Shown here: positions 21,060 through 30,364 of the stretch, one piece after another | Numbering within the stretch: position 1 is the first letter of the stretch | How the letters are laid out: every line of letters starts with the position of its first letter | Origin: Earliella scabrosa | Lineage: Eukaryota; Basidiomycota; Agaricomycetes; Polyporales; Polyporaceae | Direction: 5' to 3' | Length of the DNA stretch: 64,000 bases | Assembly (NCBI GenBank): GCA_022605405.1 | Contig: JABYQQ010000008.1 | Span: forward strand, 1,860,001-1,924,000 | Program-made: the position numbers and the translations under genes | The notes under the pieces: generated by a model | The model's database searches: none | Told to the model about the DNA's origin: nothing | Seen by the model: the letters and a program-made list of their open reading frames with translations, nothing else

Positions 21060-21250
21060 AATGCGATGGCATCAGCAAGCAAGCGTGAAGACCTTTCATG
21101 TGATTCGTAATTATGTGCTGTACAATACTATTCTGTGATGGAACCCCCATGACCAATCAGAAACTAGCGGACTTTGTGTCTGCAGCAAAACAATAGTGCA
21201 TCCGGTATATATACTCTAACGCAATGAGTTGACGTCTACAGGCAATCACG

Positions 21251-22009
21251 ATGGCCTCTCTTTCTCAATTCTCCCTGCCTCATCCCCATGAGCAGTTCAC
21301 CAGCAATCCGCACTCTCTCGCAGCAGCACCACCACAGCTATCCGAACTCTACGTCTCTTATGAGACCTCTGCTGATGTCCGAGCCAATCTTTATGACTCC
21401 TCCATCCTCATTCCCATATTCCGCCTGCTTGCACCCCCCATCATCCCTATCAAAACTGGACAACATGTCGCTCTTCTTGCAGCGTACTCCTCTGCTACCC
21501 CGACCAGTGCTACACGCTTTGGCATGTGGGAGTCTGTCGACTTACACATTGCCGGACTGGTGCGCTTCATCTCACGCCCGTGCGACGGATGGATTCGGAT
21601 TGCAGTCGGAAATGACTGTCCGGGCAGCGGATTATCTGCAGTTGCGGTGATGGTCCCACATGTTCCTCTCGCCGTCGATTCTCCATCCCTCTTCGGGCCG
21701 GAGGGTGTTCCCATCCCGTACATCGACGATCACGAGAACCCTCTTTGCGACCGGGTGTGGTTCCGCCCACCTGTAGTTGGAAAGAGCTGCGGTGGAGCAC
21801 GCTGCGCAGTCCAGACATCGTGGATGCAGTGGCTGCAGCGGTTCACTTCCACTCTCTCGCTCCTTCCCATTGCCGATGAACAGGAGAGTAGTGGAGATGA
21901 AAGCGACAGCGACCTTGGTTCATGGTACGAAGAAGAGGTGGGAATGGATCTGGAAGCTGATGCGGAAGAATCCGAAGTATTGTCTGATGATGACCATCTT
22001 CTGATGTAG
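21251..22009 (+). CDS. Unknown 252-aa protein, tandem paralogue 1
   Basis: A single-exon frame from the ATG at 21251. After a variable N-terminus it reads 'PPQLSELYVSYE', 'IPIFRLLAPPIIPI', 'DGWIRIAVGNDC' and 'VMVPHVPL', and ends in a strongly acidic tail (DESGDESDSD-like clusters) after residue about 215. The same blocks, in the same order, occur in the next gene at 22739-23560, so the two are tandem duplicates that have diverged strongly. The regular hydrophobic strands suggest a compact beta-rich domain of about 150 residues. No enzyme motif, signal peptide or membrane segment is seen, and I do not recognise the family. Confidence 0.65.
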   Translation: MASLSQFSLPHPHEQFTSNPHSLAAAPPQLSELYVSYETSADVRANLYDSSILIPIFRLLAPPIIPIKTGQHVALLAAYSSATPTSATRFGMWESVDLHIAGLVRFISRPCDGWIRIAVGNDCPGSGLSAVAVMVPHVPLAVDSPSLFGPEGVPIPYIDDHENPLCDRVWFRPPVVGKSCGGARCAVQTSWMQWLQRFTSTLSLLPIADEQESSGDESDSDLGSWYEEEVGMDLEADAEESEVLSDDDHLLM

Positions 22010-22738
22010 CTTGCATGTAGTCGTCAGCTTGACCTGATTAGTTTCTATGCTGCACATGTCCTTATGTTGTGCTATAAATGGTTCAGGCTATCTGTTATCA
22101 TACTGTTCAACAAAAGATGAACTGCATTCGTCCATGCGTGACACAGAGTGTTCGTGTTCTGAAGACAACTCTGGATTACATGAGCAGAAGAAGCGCTGAG
22201 GCTACGACTATATGTAAGCAGTCAGATGATGTCTGCTTAATATGTCAGCTGCAGCTGGAGTGAGAATGTGTGGATGCAATACCCCAAGTTCGGTGCATGA
22301 GCACCATTTAGCTCTGTTGAAGTGTTGTGCATACTTTTCCACAGTGGGAACAAGAGAAGCACTGCTGACTCGCTGTTCAATATCAGATGAGCCTCATGTT
22401 CCGGATCTACCATCAAATCACATGAATGTTAGTGGGTCTGCATCTGACCAGTGATCTACAGTCAGTCGAGCAACGATCAATGTCTGTTTCAGCACCATGC
22501 TCAGTAGCTATTGCGAGCACAAAACACATCACCAACATGTTCGCTAGCTGCTCGTCAAAAATGAAGGCATATATAAATGTCTGACGTTACAAGCAGGATT
22601 TGAACTACCGCGATGATGGTAAAAGCACACCTACTTTTCCCACTACACCATGCAGCTTTATAAAAGTAAAGTAGTCACAGATATATGGATGATGCTTTCT
22701 AGTGTGGGCTAGTCAAGGCCTCACACACCGCACGTGTG
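22010..22738. other. Spacer between the tandem paralogues
   Basis: AT-rich DNA with no convincing exon. It contains the first tRNA-like sequence (22586-22656, minus strand). The rest is taken as the 3' end of paralogue 1 and the promoter of paralogue 2. Confidence 0.35.
22586..22656 (-). other. tRNA-like sequence 1 (degenerate)
   Basis: Read on the minus strand, this 71-nt stretch has an A-box-like TGGTGTAGTGG and a B-box-like GTTCAAATCC at tRNA spacing. The T-stem pairs poorly and the acceptor stem is only partly complementary, so it is not a normal tRNA gene; there is no T-run terminator directly after it. It may be a tRNA pseudogene, a tRNA-derived short element or a Pol III promoter. Confidence 0.4.
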
Positions 22739-23560
22739 ATGTTATATTTAGAAAATGCAGACGCATCACACGTTGTCTCGATCTCGTTCTCTCCACCAGT
22801 CCATCATCATTCAAGTATGCAGTCCCCTAAGCCCCCACAGCTATCTGAGCTCTATGTCATGCTTGACAACACCGTTACAATTCATGATGATACTGGCAAC
22901 ACCAACTCTTCTGTTCCCATCTACAAACTTGTCGCTCCTCCCATCGAACCAATCACCATGTGGGGACGTGCGTCTCTCCTCATCGTCCACCATATCCCCA
23001 CCACAGTCGCCGCAGCTCACCTTCCACTGTACCCATCCTACAATGCTCACATCAGTGGTTACGTCTACACCATGGCTGGGCCGTCTCTCGATGGATGGAT
23101 CAGTGTCGGCATCATCAATGAGTGTCGTCAGAGCCCCATCACCTCTGCTACCATCAAAGTCCCACACTTGTCATCCATCATCGTCTTTCCCTCCCCTCCT
23201 TCTCTCAATGTCACCAGCCACTCTACCCCCATGCTACACCAGCTTCTTGATCGTATCATGATTCAACCTCCACTTCCAAGTGCCTTTAACAACCGGTGCA
23301 TGGGGCGACTGTGCACGGCCGATGAAACATCCGAGAAGACAGGTGGATCTATCCAGTCCACACACTTCCCGCAGACCATGCTTCTCAGCACCGCTTCCGT
23401 GATGCCTCCAATCCTGGAGAGTGCCGATGAAGAACGCACTATGGCTGACGACCATGACACATTTGATGGACAAGGCGCTTGCGGAGCTGCTGGGGAGGCG
23501 GGTGACGATGGAGAATCGGAGGTTTGCATCTTCGTTGGAAGTGAGATGGGCCCAGACTAG
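22739..23560 (+). CDS. Unknown protein, about 248-274 aa, tandem paralogue 2
   Basis: A single-exon frame with ATGs at 22739 and 22817; the second gives 248 residues and places the start close to the conserved block as in the upstream copy. The shared blocks are 'PPQLSELYV', 'VPIYKLVAPPIEPI', 'DGWISVGIINEC' and 'VPHLSS', again followed by an acidic C-terminus (ADEERTMADDHD, GEAGDDGESE). Identity to the first copy is low outside these blocks, so the duplication is old or the family evolves fast. The function is unknown. A tRNA-like sequence on the minus strand follows it, as after copy 1, so the duplicated unit may have been the gene plus its tRNA-like neighbour. Confidence 0.65.
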   Translation: MLYLENADASHVVSISFSPPVHHHSSMQSPKPPQLSELYVMLDNTVTIHDDTGNTNSSVPIYKLVAPPIEPITMWGRASLLIVHHIPTTVAAAHLPLYPSYNAHISGYVYTMAGPSLDGWISVGIINECRQSPITSATIKVPHLSSIIVFPSPPSLNVTSHSTPMLHQLLDRIMIQPPLPSAFNNRCMGRLCTADETSEKTGGSIQSTHFPQTMLLSTASVMPPILESADEERTMADDHDTFDGQGACGAAGEAGDDGESEVCIFVGSEMGPD

Positions 23561-23773
23561 AAATGCACAAACGGCGCAACCGTTCTGAAAACGACCACTT
23601 GTCTCAAGTATGATACTGAATCAGATGTACCGTAGCTTGGAAGAACGATATCATTGTAGCATGGCATTTGTAGCGCTTCACAGCAGCAGTCTACGTCTTG
23701 ATATAATGATTCGGTCTCGTCAATGATCTGGTTTTGTCGTTCTGCATTTTGGTGAAATGCAGCATGCAAAAAT

Positions 23774-23845
23774 GACACCAGCCAGAGTCGAACCAGCACG
23801 ATTCATAATTCACGTTAGCTGTCTACTACCACTACACCACAACCG
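23774..23845 (-). other. tRNA-like sequence 2
   Basis: On the minus strand a 72-nt stretch has the A-box TGGTGTAGTGGTAG and the B-box GGTTCGACTCT. A T-stem of five pairs (two of them wobble) closes the TTCGACT loop, and a TTTTT run (23772-23768) follows as expected for a Pol III terminator. The anticodon and acceptor stems do not pair well, so an ordinary tRNA is doubtful. It shares the TGGTGTAGTGG block with the first tRNA-like sequence. Confidence 0.45.
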
Positions 23846-24129
23846 TATTGCATAGGTTGAGCTTGCTTGACCTGTAGCCTACGTACATACGTACTTGTTG
23901 CCACCTTCGTAGTCCAGGTGTGCCCGGAGGGCCGTTGCTATCGGCAGGTGGTGAAGCAGCTGCATGAACGAGCCTAGAGGGGATGGCCGGGGCTGAGATG
24001 CGTGGTGTCACACACCACATGATCTGTGACGAGTCGTGTGAGCGGGCCCACGTGGGCGACCGTCGACGGCCGACGTTGGCGCCCCTTCGTTGCTCTCTCT
24101 CACTAGTCTGCTCTAGCTTGTTGCGCACT

Positions 24130-25107
24130 ATGCCCGCCATCTCCGTCAGCGATATGTGGACCAGGCTCTCGCAACTCAAGCATCTTGTGATCTTGTGCGA
24201 TACCTTCCACACTTTCCGTTATTATGCTCGTCGCTGACAAGAGTGTCGATTCGTAGTGGGGCCTCCTACTGCGACGTTGGCTACATCTCCTCAAAGTCAC
24301 CCCATCCCACGGCTGAAGAACCCTTGGGCGTTCCTTTCCCTGGCTACACCTGGTGTGAGCCCGGCAAGCCGAATTGGGTTGGTCACTTCGTCCAGAAAGT
24401 CCGGGCCCAGCTCGACATGCGCCTTTTGGTCTACAACTACGCGCGAGGCGGAGACACCGCTGAAGGCGTGGGGCGTCAAGTTCACGACCAATTCCTCCCC
24501 GATCTCGCGCCCAAGCCCGACTGGGCACCGTGGAGCTCAGACGACACCCTCTTCCTCACCTTCGTCGGTATCAACGACTGCGGGAGGAACTCACGCTCGC
24601 TCGACCTAATCGGCGCAACGCAGGAGAGCGTGAAGGAGCTGTTTGGTCTGCAGGAGGAGCTGTATCAGAGTGGTGCGCGTCACTTCTGCTTCATCGACGT
24701 CCCTCCAACGAACCGCTTCCCCGATGGTGCGTTCTCCGCGTATATGCGTCTTCTCTGCGCATTCATCGAGTCCCCTGCATGCTCCACCTGCCGTAGGCGC
24801 CAGATACAAGAAGGCGGAGCTCACCGTGCTGGCGTGGAACGAGAAGCTCGAAGAAGCCGCACGTTCCTTCTCTGCCACCCATCCGGACGCGACGGTGCTC
24901 ATCTGGTCATCATGGCACCTGTTCACGCAGATGTTCAACGACCCATCGTCTTTCGGATTCACGGCAGAGGACCTGATGGATGGCGGCGCGGTCTTCGTTG
25001 ACGGCCTTCACCCAACATCTGCAGTCCACGAGATCATCGCCGCACAATTACTCGACTTCCTCCTGAACATCTCACCGCCCGCGAAGCCAACCGAAGATGG
25101 TCTGTGA
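24130..25107 (+). CDS. GDSL/SGNH-family esterase, intracellular
   Basis: Exon 1 begins at the ATG at 24130 and splices near 24191 to the acceptor at about 24256, rebuilding 'LVIFGASYCDVGY'. This is the SGNH block I, with G-A-S in place of G-D-S as in many fungal members, and carries the nucleophile Ser. Block III is 'VGINDCG' (G and N of the oxyanion hole) and block V is 'DGLHPTSAVHE' with the catalytic Asp and His. Family-typical stretches 'PHPTAEEPLGVPFPGYTW' and 'NWVGHFVQKVRAQ' are present. The family hydrolyses acetyl and other short-chain esters, for example on sugars (CE16-like). A second intron lies after 'NRFPDG' near 24725. There is no signal peptide, so it is probably cytosolic. It precedes a beta-glucosidase, which fits a role in processing oligosaccharides. 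Length is about 280 residues, normal for the group. Confidence 0.85.
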
Positions 25108-25836
25108 GCGACAAGTAGGGGTGTGGTCATGCTTTGATCGCGCTACAGGCTCACCTTCGGAACTTGGAAGCTTGGTTCTTGACGTACCTGTGGCAAGGGC
25201 TCGGCCTTGCCTTCTCTGTGGGGGTTTTTCATATACTACCGCAAGAACGTGAAGAGACGTTCCTGATCCTGACAGCGCCAGGTCGCGCCCAGTCAAGAAC
25301 GGTCAAAGAGCAACTCAGAGGACTTGCAAGTGTGTTTATCCGAGGTTTCGCCGTTTGCAGTAAGTCGATCGTCATGCTCTCACAACTAACGCTCACATGT
25401 CCTGCTAGTGATAGTTATCCGGCATGGAAGCGCGGCAGCGACCACCCTCTTTTTCAAGGGCGTCCTGTTATCTTGGGACGACGTCTGTGCCGCGCTTCTC
25501 GACGAGCAGAACGCGGTGGATGTTTTAGAGAGGGGAGCGGACACGATGCGAGCGTCGCTCATGAACAAGTCGGCTGCCCGATTTGTGCAACATTGCCGGC
25601 GGCATCCGCAGTGGTGGTGGCGGGTGACATCTTTAAGCATCTAATCAGTCGGGCCCCCGCAATGCCCAAGCACAAGATGAGAGGCATCGGGGAAACCTCG
25701 GAACTTCCCCATGGGGTCACTGTACCTCCCTGCCCGCGTATAAGAGCTCGGACGCTTTTTTGCGCGCCCTCCTCTCTCATTTCCCTCCTCCACCACCACG
25801 CTTCGGACACAACAAACATCTCATATCCGTTCTAAC
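25108..25836. other. Intergenic region upstream of the beta-glucosidase gene
   Basis: No coding frame with convincing composition. The right part holds the GH3 promoter. Confidence 0.4.
25739..25744 (+). promoter_or_regulatory. Putative TATA box of the GH3 gene
   Basis: TATAAG lies 98 bp upstream of the GH3 start codon and is followed by a pyrimidine-rich stretch (25760-25800), an arrangement common in fungal promoters. Not proven. Confidence 0.4.
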
Positions 25837-28800
25837 ATGCCCCTGTCCGACTTTGCGAACGCGTCCATCCCGGAGGTGGTCGAGCAGCTCACGACTGACG
25901 AGGCGATTCTGCTCACCGCCGGCGTCGGCTTTTGGCACACGCACGCCGTCCCCCGTCTGGGTATCCCAGCGATCAAGGTCACAGACGGCCCTAATGGTAT
26001 GCAAGCCCTTAGCCTATAAGCTCACCACGTGCGCCTGGCTGATAACCTCGTGTGAACCTCCTACGCAGGCGCGCGCGGCAACTACTTCTTCATGAGCACG
26101 CCCGCCAAGTGCCTGCCGTCCTCCACCGCGATGGCGGCGACCTTCGACACCGAGCTCATGGAGCGCGTCGGGCGCGAGCTCCTCGCCGAGGAAGTCAAGC
26201 TCAAGGCCGCGTCCGTCCTGCTCGGGCCGACGTGCAACATCCAGCGGAACCCGCTCGGCGGGCGCTCGTTCGAGTCGTTCTCGGAGGACCCGCACCTGTC
26301 GGGCATGGTCGCCGCCGCGTACTGCAAGGGCCTCCAGGCGGGCGGCATCGGCGCGTGCATCAAGCACTTTTTCGGCAACGACAAGGAGAACGACCGGTTT
26401 GCGTACGACTCGGTCATCAGCCCGCGCGCGATGCGCGAGATCTACGCGATGCCGTTCATGCTCGCGGAGAAGTACGCGCAGCCGTGGGCGTACATGACTG
26501 CGTGGGTTTCATCTCCTTGGCTCTCTTTTGGTCGGAGTCTCTTCGTGGGAGTTGCCGTTGTTGACGGACGGTTGCACAGGTACAACCGGGTGAACGGAAC
26601 GCACGTCTCTGAGAACCCTGCGATCATCCGCGACATCCTCCGCAAGGAGTGGGGGAGCAACGCGCTCGTGATGAGCGACTGGTGAGTAGATGTCCTGGCT
26701 TGAAGCACGTTTGTGCTCATCGTATGCGCAGGTTCGGTGTCTACTCGATCGACCACTCGATCAACGCTGGTCTGGACCTCGAGATGCCCGGCACGAACAA
26801 GTGGCGGACACTCGACCTCATGAACCGCAGGTATGCAGTTTCGCTGTCGACTTCCACATGACGCTCACGCAGTCCCTATAGCATCCAGAGCAGGAAGATT
26901 ATGAAGCGCACCCTGAAGGAGCGCGCGACGAAGGTCTTGGAGCTCGTCCAGAAGTGCGCGAAGGGTGCTCCGGAGGTGCGTTGCATTCGTCTGTCCCCGT
27001 ATTACATAGATTCTCATGAGTGTCTGTCCATGTAGGTTCTGGACGGTGACCGCATCGAGCAGATCGGTGACCGTCAGAAGGGCCGCGAGATCATGACCAC
27101 ACTCGCCAGCCAATCCATCGTTCTTTTGAAGAACGAGGGTGGCATTCTTCCGCTGAAGCCTCAGGTTTGTCTCGTCTCTAGGATGAAATCATATCAGTCC
27201 GGGCCCATGTACTGACGCGCGGTGGGTGTAGGAGCAAGGTCTGAAAAATATTGCGATCGTCGGTGGCAACGCGAAGGCGACCGTCCTCAGCGGCGGTGGC
27301 TCTGCCGCCTTGAAGCCTAGCTTCTTCGTGTCGCCCTATGAGGGTATCGTGTCTGCGATCAACAAGATCGCGCCGGACGCTGAAATCACATACTCCGAGG
27401 GTGCTCGTGGTGAGTTATCGTACACTGCAGGCGATCCTCAGGGCATCATTGACATTTCCGGGCAGCATACATGCAGATGCCGACACTTGAGAACGAGCTC
27501 GTTACCGAGGATGGTAAGCCTGGATGGATGGGCTACTTCTACTCGCACGAGAACGAGGACAGCCTGGTCCCTGTGGTGTCGGTCACCGCTACACGATACA
27601 TCGATGAGACCCGTGTCTTCCTCAGGCGAGTGACGTGCTTTTCACAATCATCACCTGAGAAGCTCAGTCTTCGACATGCAGCGACGACTACCCTCGCGAG
27701 CTCACGAAACGCTTCACCCTCCGGCTCCGCGGTAACCTCAAGCCCCGCGACAGGGACATGGACTTCGAGTTCGGCCTCCTCTCCGCCGGCCGCGCCAAGC
27801 TCTTCGTCGACGGGAACCTCGTCGTCGACAACTGGACGCGCCAAACGCGCGGCCAAAGCTTCTTCACCTGCGGCTCGACCGAGGAGCGCGGCGTGTGCAA
27901 GCTCAAGGCGGGCGTCGCGCACGAGATCTACGTCGAGTTCATGAACGTCCGCGCGCCCGCGGACGACGACCCCGTCGAGGCGCTCATGGACACCAACGGC
28001 GGTGTGCGGCTCGGCGGTGCCGAGGTGCAACACCCGGACGAGCTCATGGCGAGCGCGGTGCGGCTCGCGGAGGAGGCGGACGCGGTCATCGCCGTCGTCG
28101 GCCTGAACGCGGACTGGGAGACGGAGGGCTACGACCGCGACACCCTTGCGCTGCCCGGCCGGACGGACGAGCTGGTGCGCAAGGTCGCGGCGGCGAACAA
28201 GCGGACGATCGTCGTGACGCAGAGCGGGTCGAGCATCACGATGCCATGGGCGGAGGAGGTCCCGGCGATCGTGCATGCGTGGTACTTGGGCAACGCGACG
28301 GGCGACGCGATTGGGCAGGTGCTGTCGGGCGAGGTTAACCCCAGCGGGAAGCTGAGCTTGACGTTCCCGAAGCGGCTCGAGGACGTGCCGAGCCATGGGC
28401 ACTTCCACCACGAGCACGGCAGGGTGCGTAGTGTTTGCTGGATGTGGGCACGGGTTGGTTGCTGACCGTTTCGTTAGGTCTTCTATGGAGAGGACCTGTT
28501 CGTCGTGAGTAATGCCCCGTTGGCGCGTTCGAACTAGCCACTAACCCCTTGCTAGGGATACAAGCACTACCACCACCGGCAGATCGAGCCGCTCTGGCAC
28601 TTCGGGTACGATAATTCCTGAGTACTCTCGACGGTCGTCCGATGCTGACATATCTTCCTCCAGCCACGGTCTCTCCTACACCACCTTCGAGCTTTCCGAC
28701 CTGTCCCTCTCAGACGTCAAGGTTGCCGACGGAGACCTCAGCCTGTCCGCGTCCGTCAAGGTGACGAACACCGGCTCCGTCACGGGCACGGAAGTCGTGC

Positions 28801-29078
28801 AACTGTACATCTCGTTGCCCACGACGTCCGAGCTCACGCACCCGCCGCTGATGCTCAAGGCGTTCGCGAAGGTCGCGAACCTCGCGCCGGGCAAGAGCGA
28901 GGTCGCGAAGCTCACGCTCGACAAATACGCGGTGTCCTACTGGGAAGACCGCATCGCGTGCTGGGTGGTCGAGAGCGGTGTGTATGGCGTGCGCATCGGG
29001 ACGAGCAGTGCGCCGTCGGCGCTCACGCTCGCGGCGGAATTCAAGGTCGAGAAGGGCTTCGAGTGGAACGGTATATGA
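25837..29078 (+). CDS. GH3 beta-glucosidase with PA14 insert, intracellular
   Basis: About twelve short exons encode some 840 residues. Order: the N-terminal GH3 TIM barrel with 'VPRLGIPAIKVTDGPNG', 'LGPTCNIQRNPLGGRSFE' and 'CIKHFFGNDKE'; the nucleophile Asp in 'LVMSDWFGVYS'; the alpha/beta sandwich domain with 'QSIVLLKNEGGILPL'; an inserted PA14 domain at 27690-27990 ('DFEFGLLSAGRAKLFVDG'); 'GLNADWETEGYDR'; and a C-terminal fibronectin III-like domain ('SASVKVTNTGSVTGTEVVQ'). It hydrolyses terminal beta-D-glucosyl residues of cellobiose and related glucosides. The lack of a signal peptide and the presence of PA14 fit the intracellular class of fungal GH3 enzymes. Introns are GT-AG, 50-70 nt long. 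The frame is intact throughout and I see no damage. Confidence 0.93.
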
Positions 29079-29263
29079 TTGGATGTACATTGGAAGTGGA
29101 CTACGTAACTGGGTGTAAGAGTAAAGATGCGATGTACGAAAATGTGTAGAGTGAACTTGAGACTACTCTGACGAACGATCCTAGCGATGAACATTGTACA
29201 CTATACCAATCATCTCCACGACGCGACCTGGGAGTAGGAACAACGCGGTCGATAGGAGCTCAG

Positions 29264-30364
29264 TCAAAAGAAGGGGAAACTCGAGCTCGGCACAGAAAGA
29301 TCGAAGATCTTCGGCAGTTCGCGCCAGACGTTCAATTCACGGAGCGACATCGCAGAGCGGAGGTTCTGCTTGCACTGCTCGCAGAGCAACTGACCATGCT
29401 GCGCCGTCTGGAAGAAACTGGGACAGGCATCCATGTTGTGGTCGAGCGGTGAAAGACGGAGGAAGTGCGTGAAGTCGTCGAGCCCCCTCGAGGCGAGAAG
29501 GTACGAGAGGCTGTCCGCGCACCGCCCCGAAGGGCACTGCGACTCGCATTCTGCGAGGGCCTTGAACACCGCGACGACGCTCTTCCCCGTCTCGCGCGCG
29601 AGCGCGACCTTGCCGTTCACGATGCGCATGAGGTCCTCGGCCGCCAATCCTGACGTCGGGTCCGCGGCGGCCTTGAAGAGCTCTTCTCCGAGCGTGGTGC
29701 ATACCAAGAAGGCGGCAGGCAGGATCGAGGGCGTGTTCGTCAAGCGTGCGAGGTGGATAGCAGTGATTGCGTCTTGTGGACGAGCGATGATGACGTCGGA
29801 ACGAAGGGAGCCCCGCCCGAGGTGGTATGAAGTTATGTTGTTGGGGTAGTATTGCTTGAAGCGGGAGAGGGCGTCATCAAGGACGTCTGGGATAGCGTAC
29901 TTATGGCCGAGCTTGACGAGGGCGGTAACAGTGGAGAACTCGACAGGGAAAGGTGACCCATGCTGCGTGTAGTAGCTAGAGCGTCCAACATTAGTGATCA
30001 TGTTTAGAGGCGACATAGGCTGTTTGACATACTTTTTACCACAACAGAGGACCAGCAGAAGGTGGCGTAGATCGTCGGGAGAATCCGAGACGGATATAAC
30101 AGGGACTCCCTCCAAGCGTTCCGTTTCCGGGGGGTCCGGGAGGGTGAATAGATCGCGGAACACCTCTGACCGGCGCGCGAGTATGCCTTGGTAGACCTTG
30201 AACACGACACCGTCCGCGTGCAGGATGACGTTGCCGTCTTCGAGCCAAACTTCGCTGTCCTTCTTCACCGGTCGACCTTCAAAGACAAAGTCCGGTGCGT
30301 TCTCTGCGTCACTTGCACTTGTGCGCGGCCTCTTGCGAGGGCTTATGCTTTCTGACACGGACAT
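29264..30364 (-). CDS. BTB/POZ domain protein
   Basis: The minus-strand frame from 30364 starts 'MSVSESISPRKRPRTSASD' (a basic, possibly nuclear-targeting start). It then enters a BTB/POZ fold: 'GNVILHADGVVFKVYQGIL', 'SEVFRDLFTLPDP', 'GVPVISVSDSPDDLRHLLL'. A 57-nt segment (about 29983-30039) has perfect intron features: GTATGT donor, an ACTAAT branch-like site and a TAG acceptor. It is also free of stops and a multiple of three, so both forms keep frame (347 residues spliced, 366 retained). The C-terminal half is helical and includes Cys pairs (CPSGRC, CEQC) of unknown role. Such proteins are abundant in Agaricomycetes and may act as dimerising adaptors, for example for cullin-3 ligases. It converges with the GH3 gene. 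Confidence 0.85.
   Translation of the reverse strand: MSVSESISPRKRPRTSASDAENAPDFVFEGRPVKKDSEVWLEDGNVILHADGVVFKVYQGILARRSEVFRDLFTLPDPPETERLEGVPVISVSDSPDDLRHLLLVLCCGKKYVKQPMSPLNMITNVGRSSYYTQHGSPFPVEFSTVTALVKLGHKYAIPDVLDDALSRFKQYYPNNITSYHLGRGSLRSDVIIARPQDAITAIHLARLTNTPSILPAAFLVCTTLGEELFKAAADPTSGLAAEDLMRIVNGKVALARETGKSVVAVFKALAECESQCPSGRCADSLSYLLASRGLDDFTHFLRLSPLDHNMDACPSFFQTAQHGQLLCEQCKQNLRSAMSLRELNVWRELPKIFDLSVPSSSFPFF

Larger units (their letters stand above)
5714..23860 (+). mobile_element. Candidate large cargo-bearing Helitron (limits approximate)
   Basis: A block of clearly lower GC than the flanks carries an intact Helitron Rep-helicase plus eight or nine other genes or gene pieces: a VPS17-like fragment, three unknown minus-strand genes, a homeodomain gene, a forkhead-like gene, two tandem paralogues and two tRNA-like sequences. 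Helitrons are rolling-circle transposons that often pick up host gene pieces. They lack inverted repeats and make no target duplication, so their ends (5'-TC, 3' hairpin followed by CTRR, insertion between A and T) are hard to find by eye. The limits given are compositional, not structural. Alternatives: a shorter Helitron ending near 17593, or a Helitron inserted beside AT-rich host genes. Confidence 0.4.

Noticed and set aside
22586..22656. Functional nuclear tRNA gene
   Set aside because: The T-stem and acceptor stem do not pair, so it is described only as tRNA-like.
27539..28417. 292-codon minus-strand frame opposite the GH3 gene
   Set aside because: It is an antisense shadow of GC-rich coding sequence; the plus strand carries clear GH3 and PA14 motifs.
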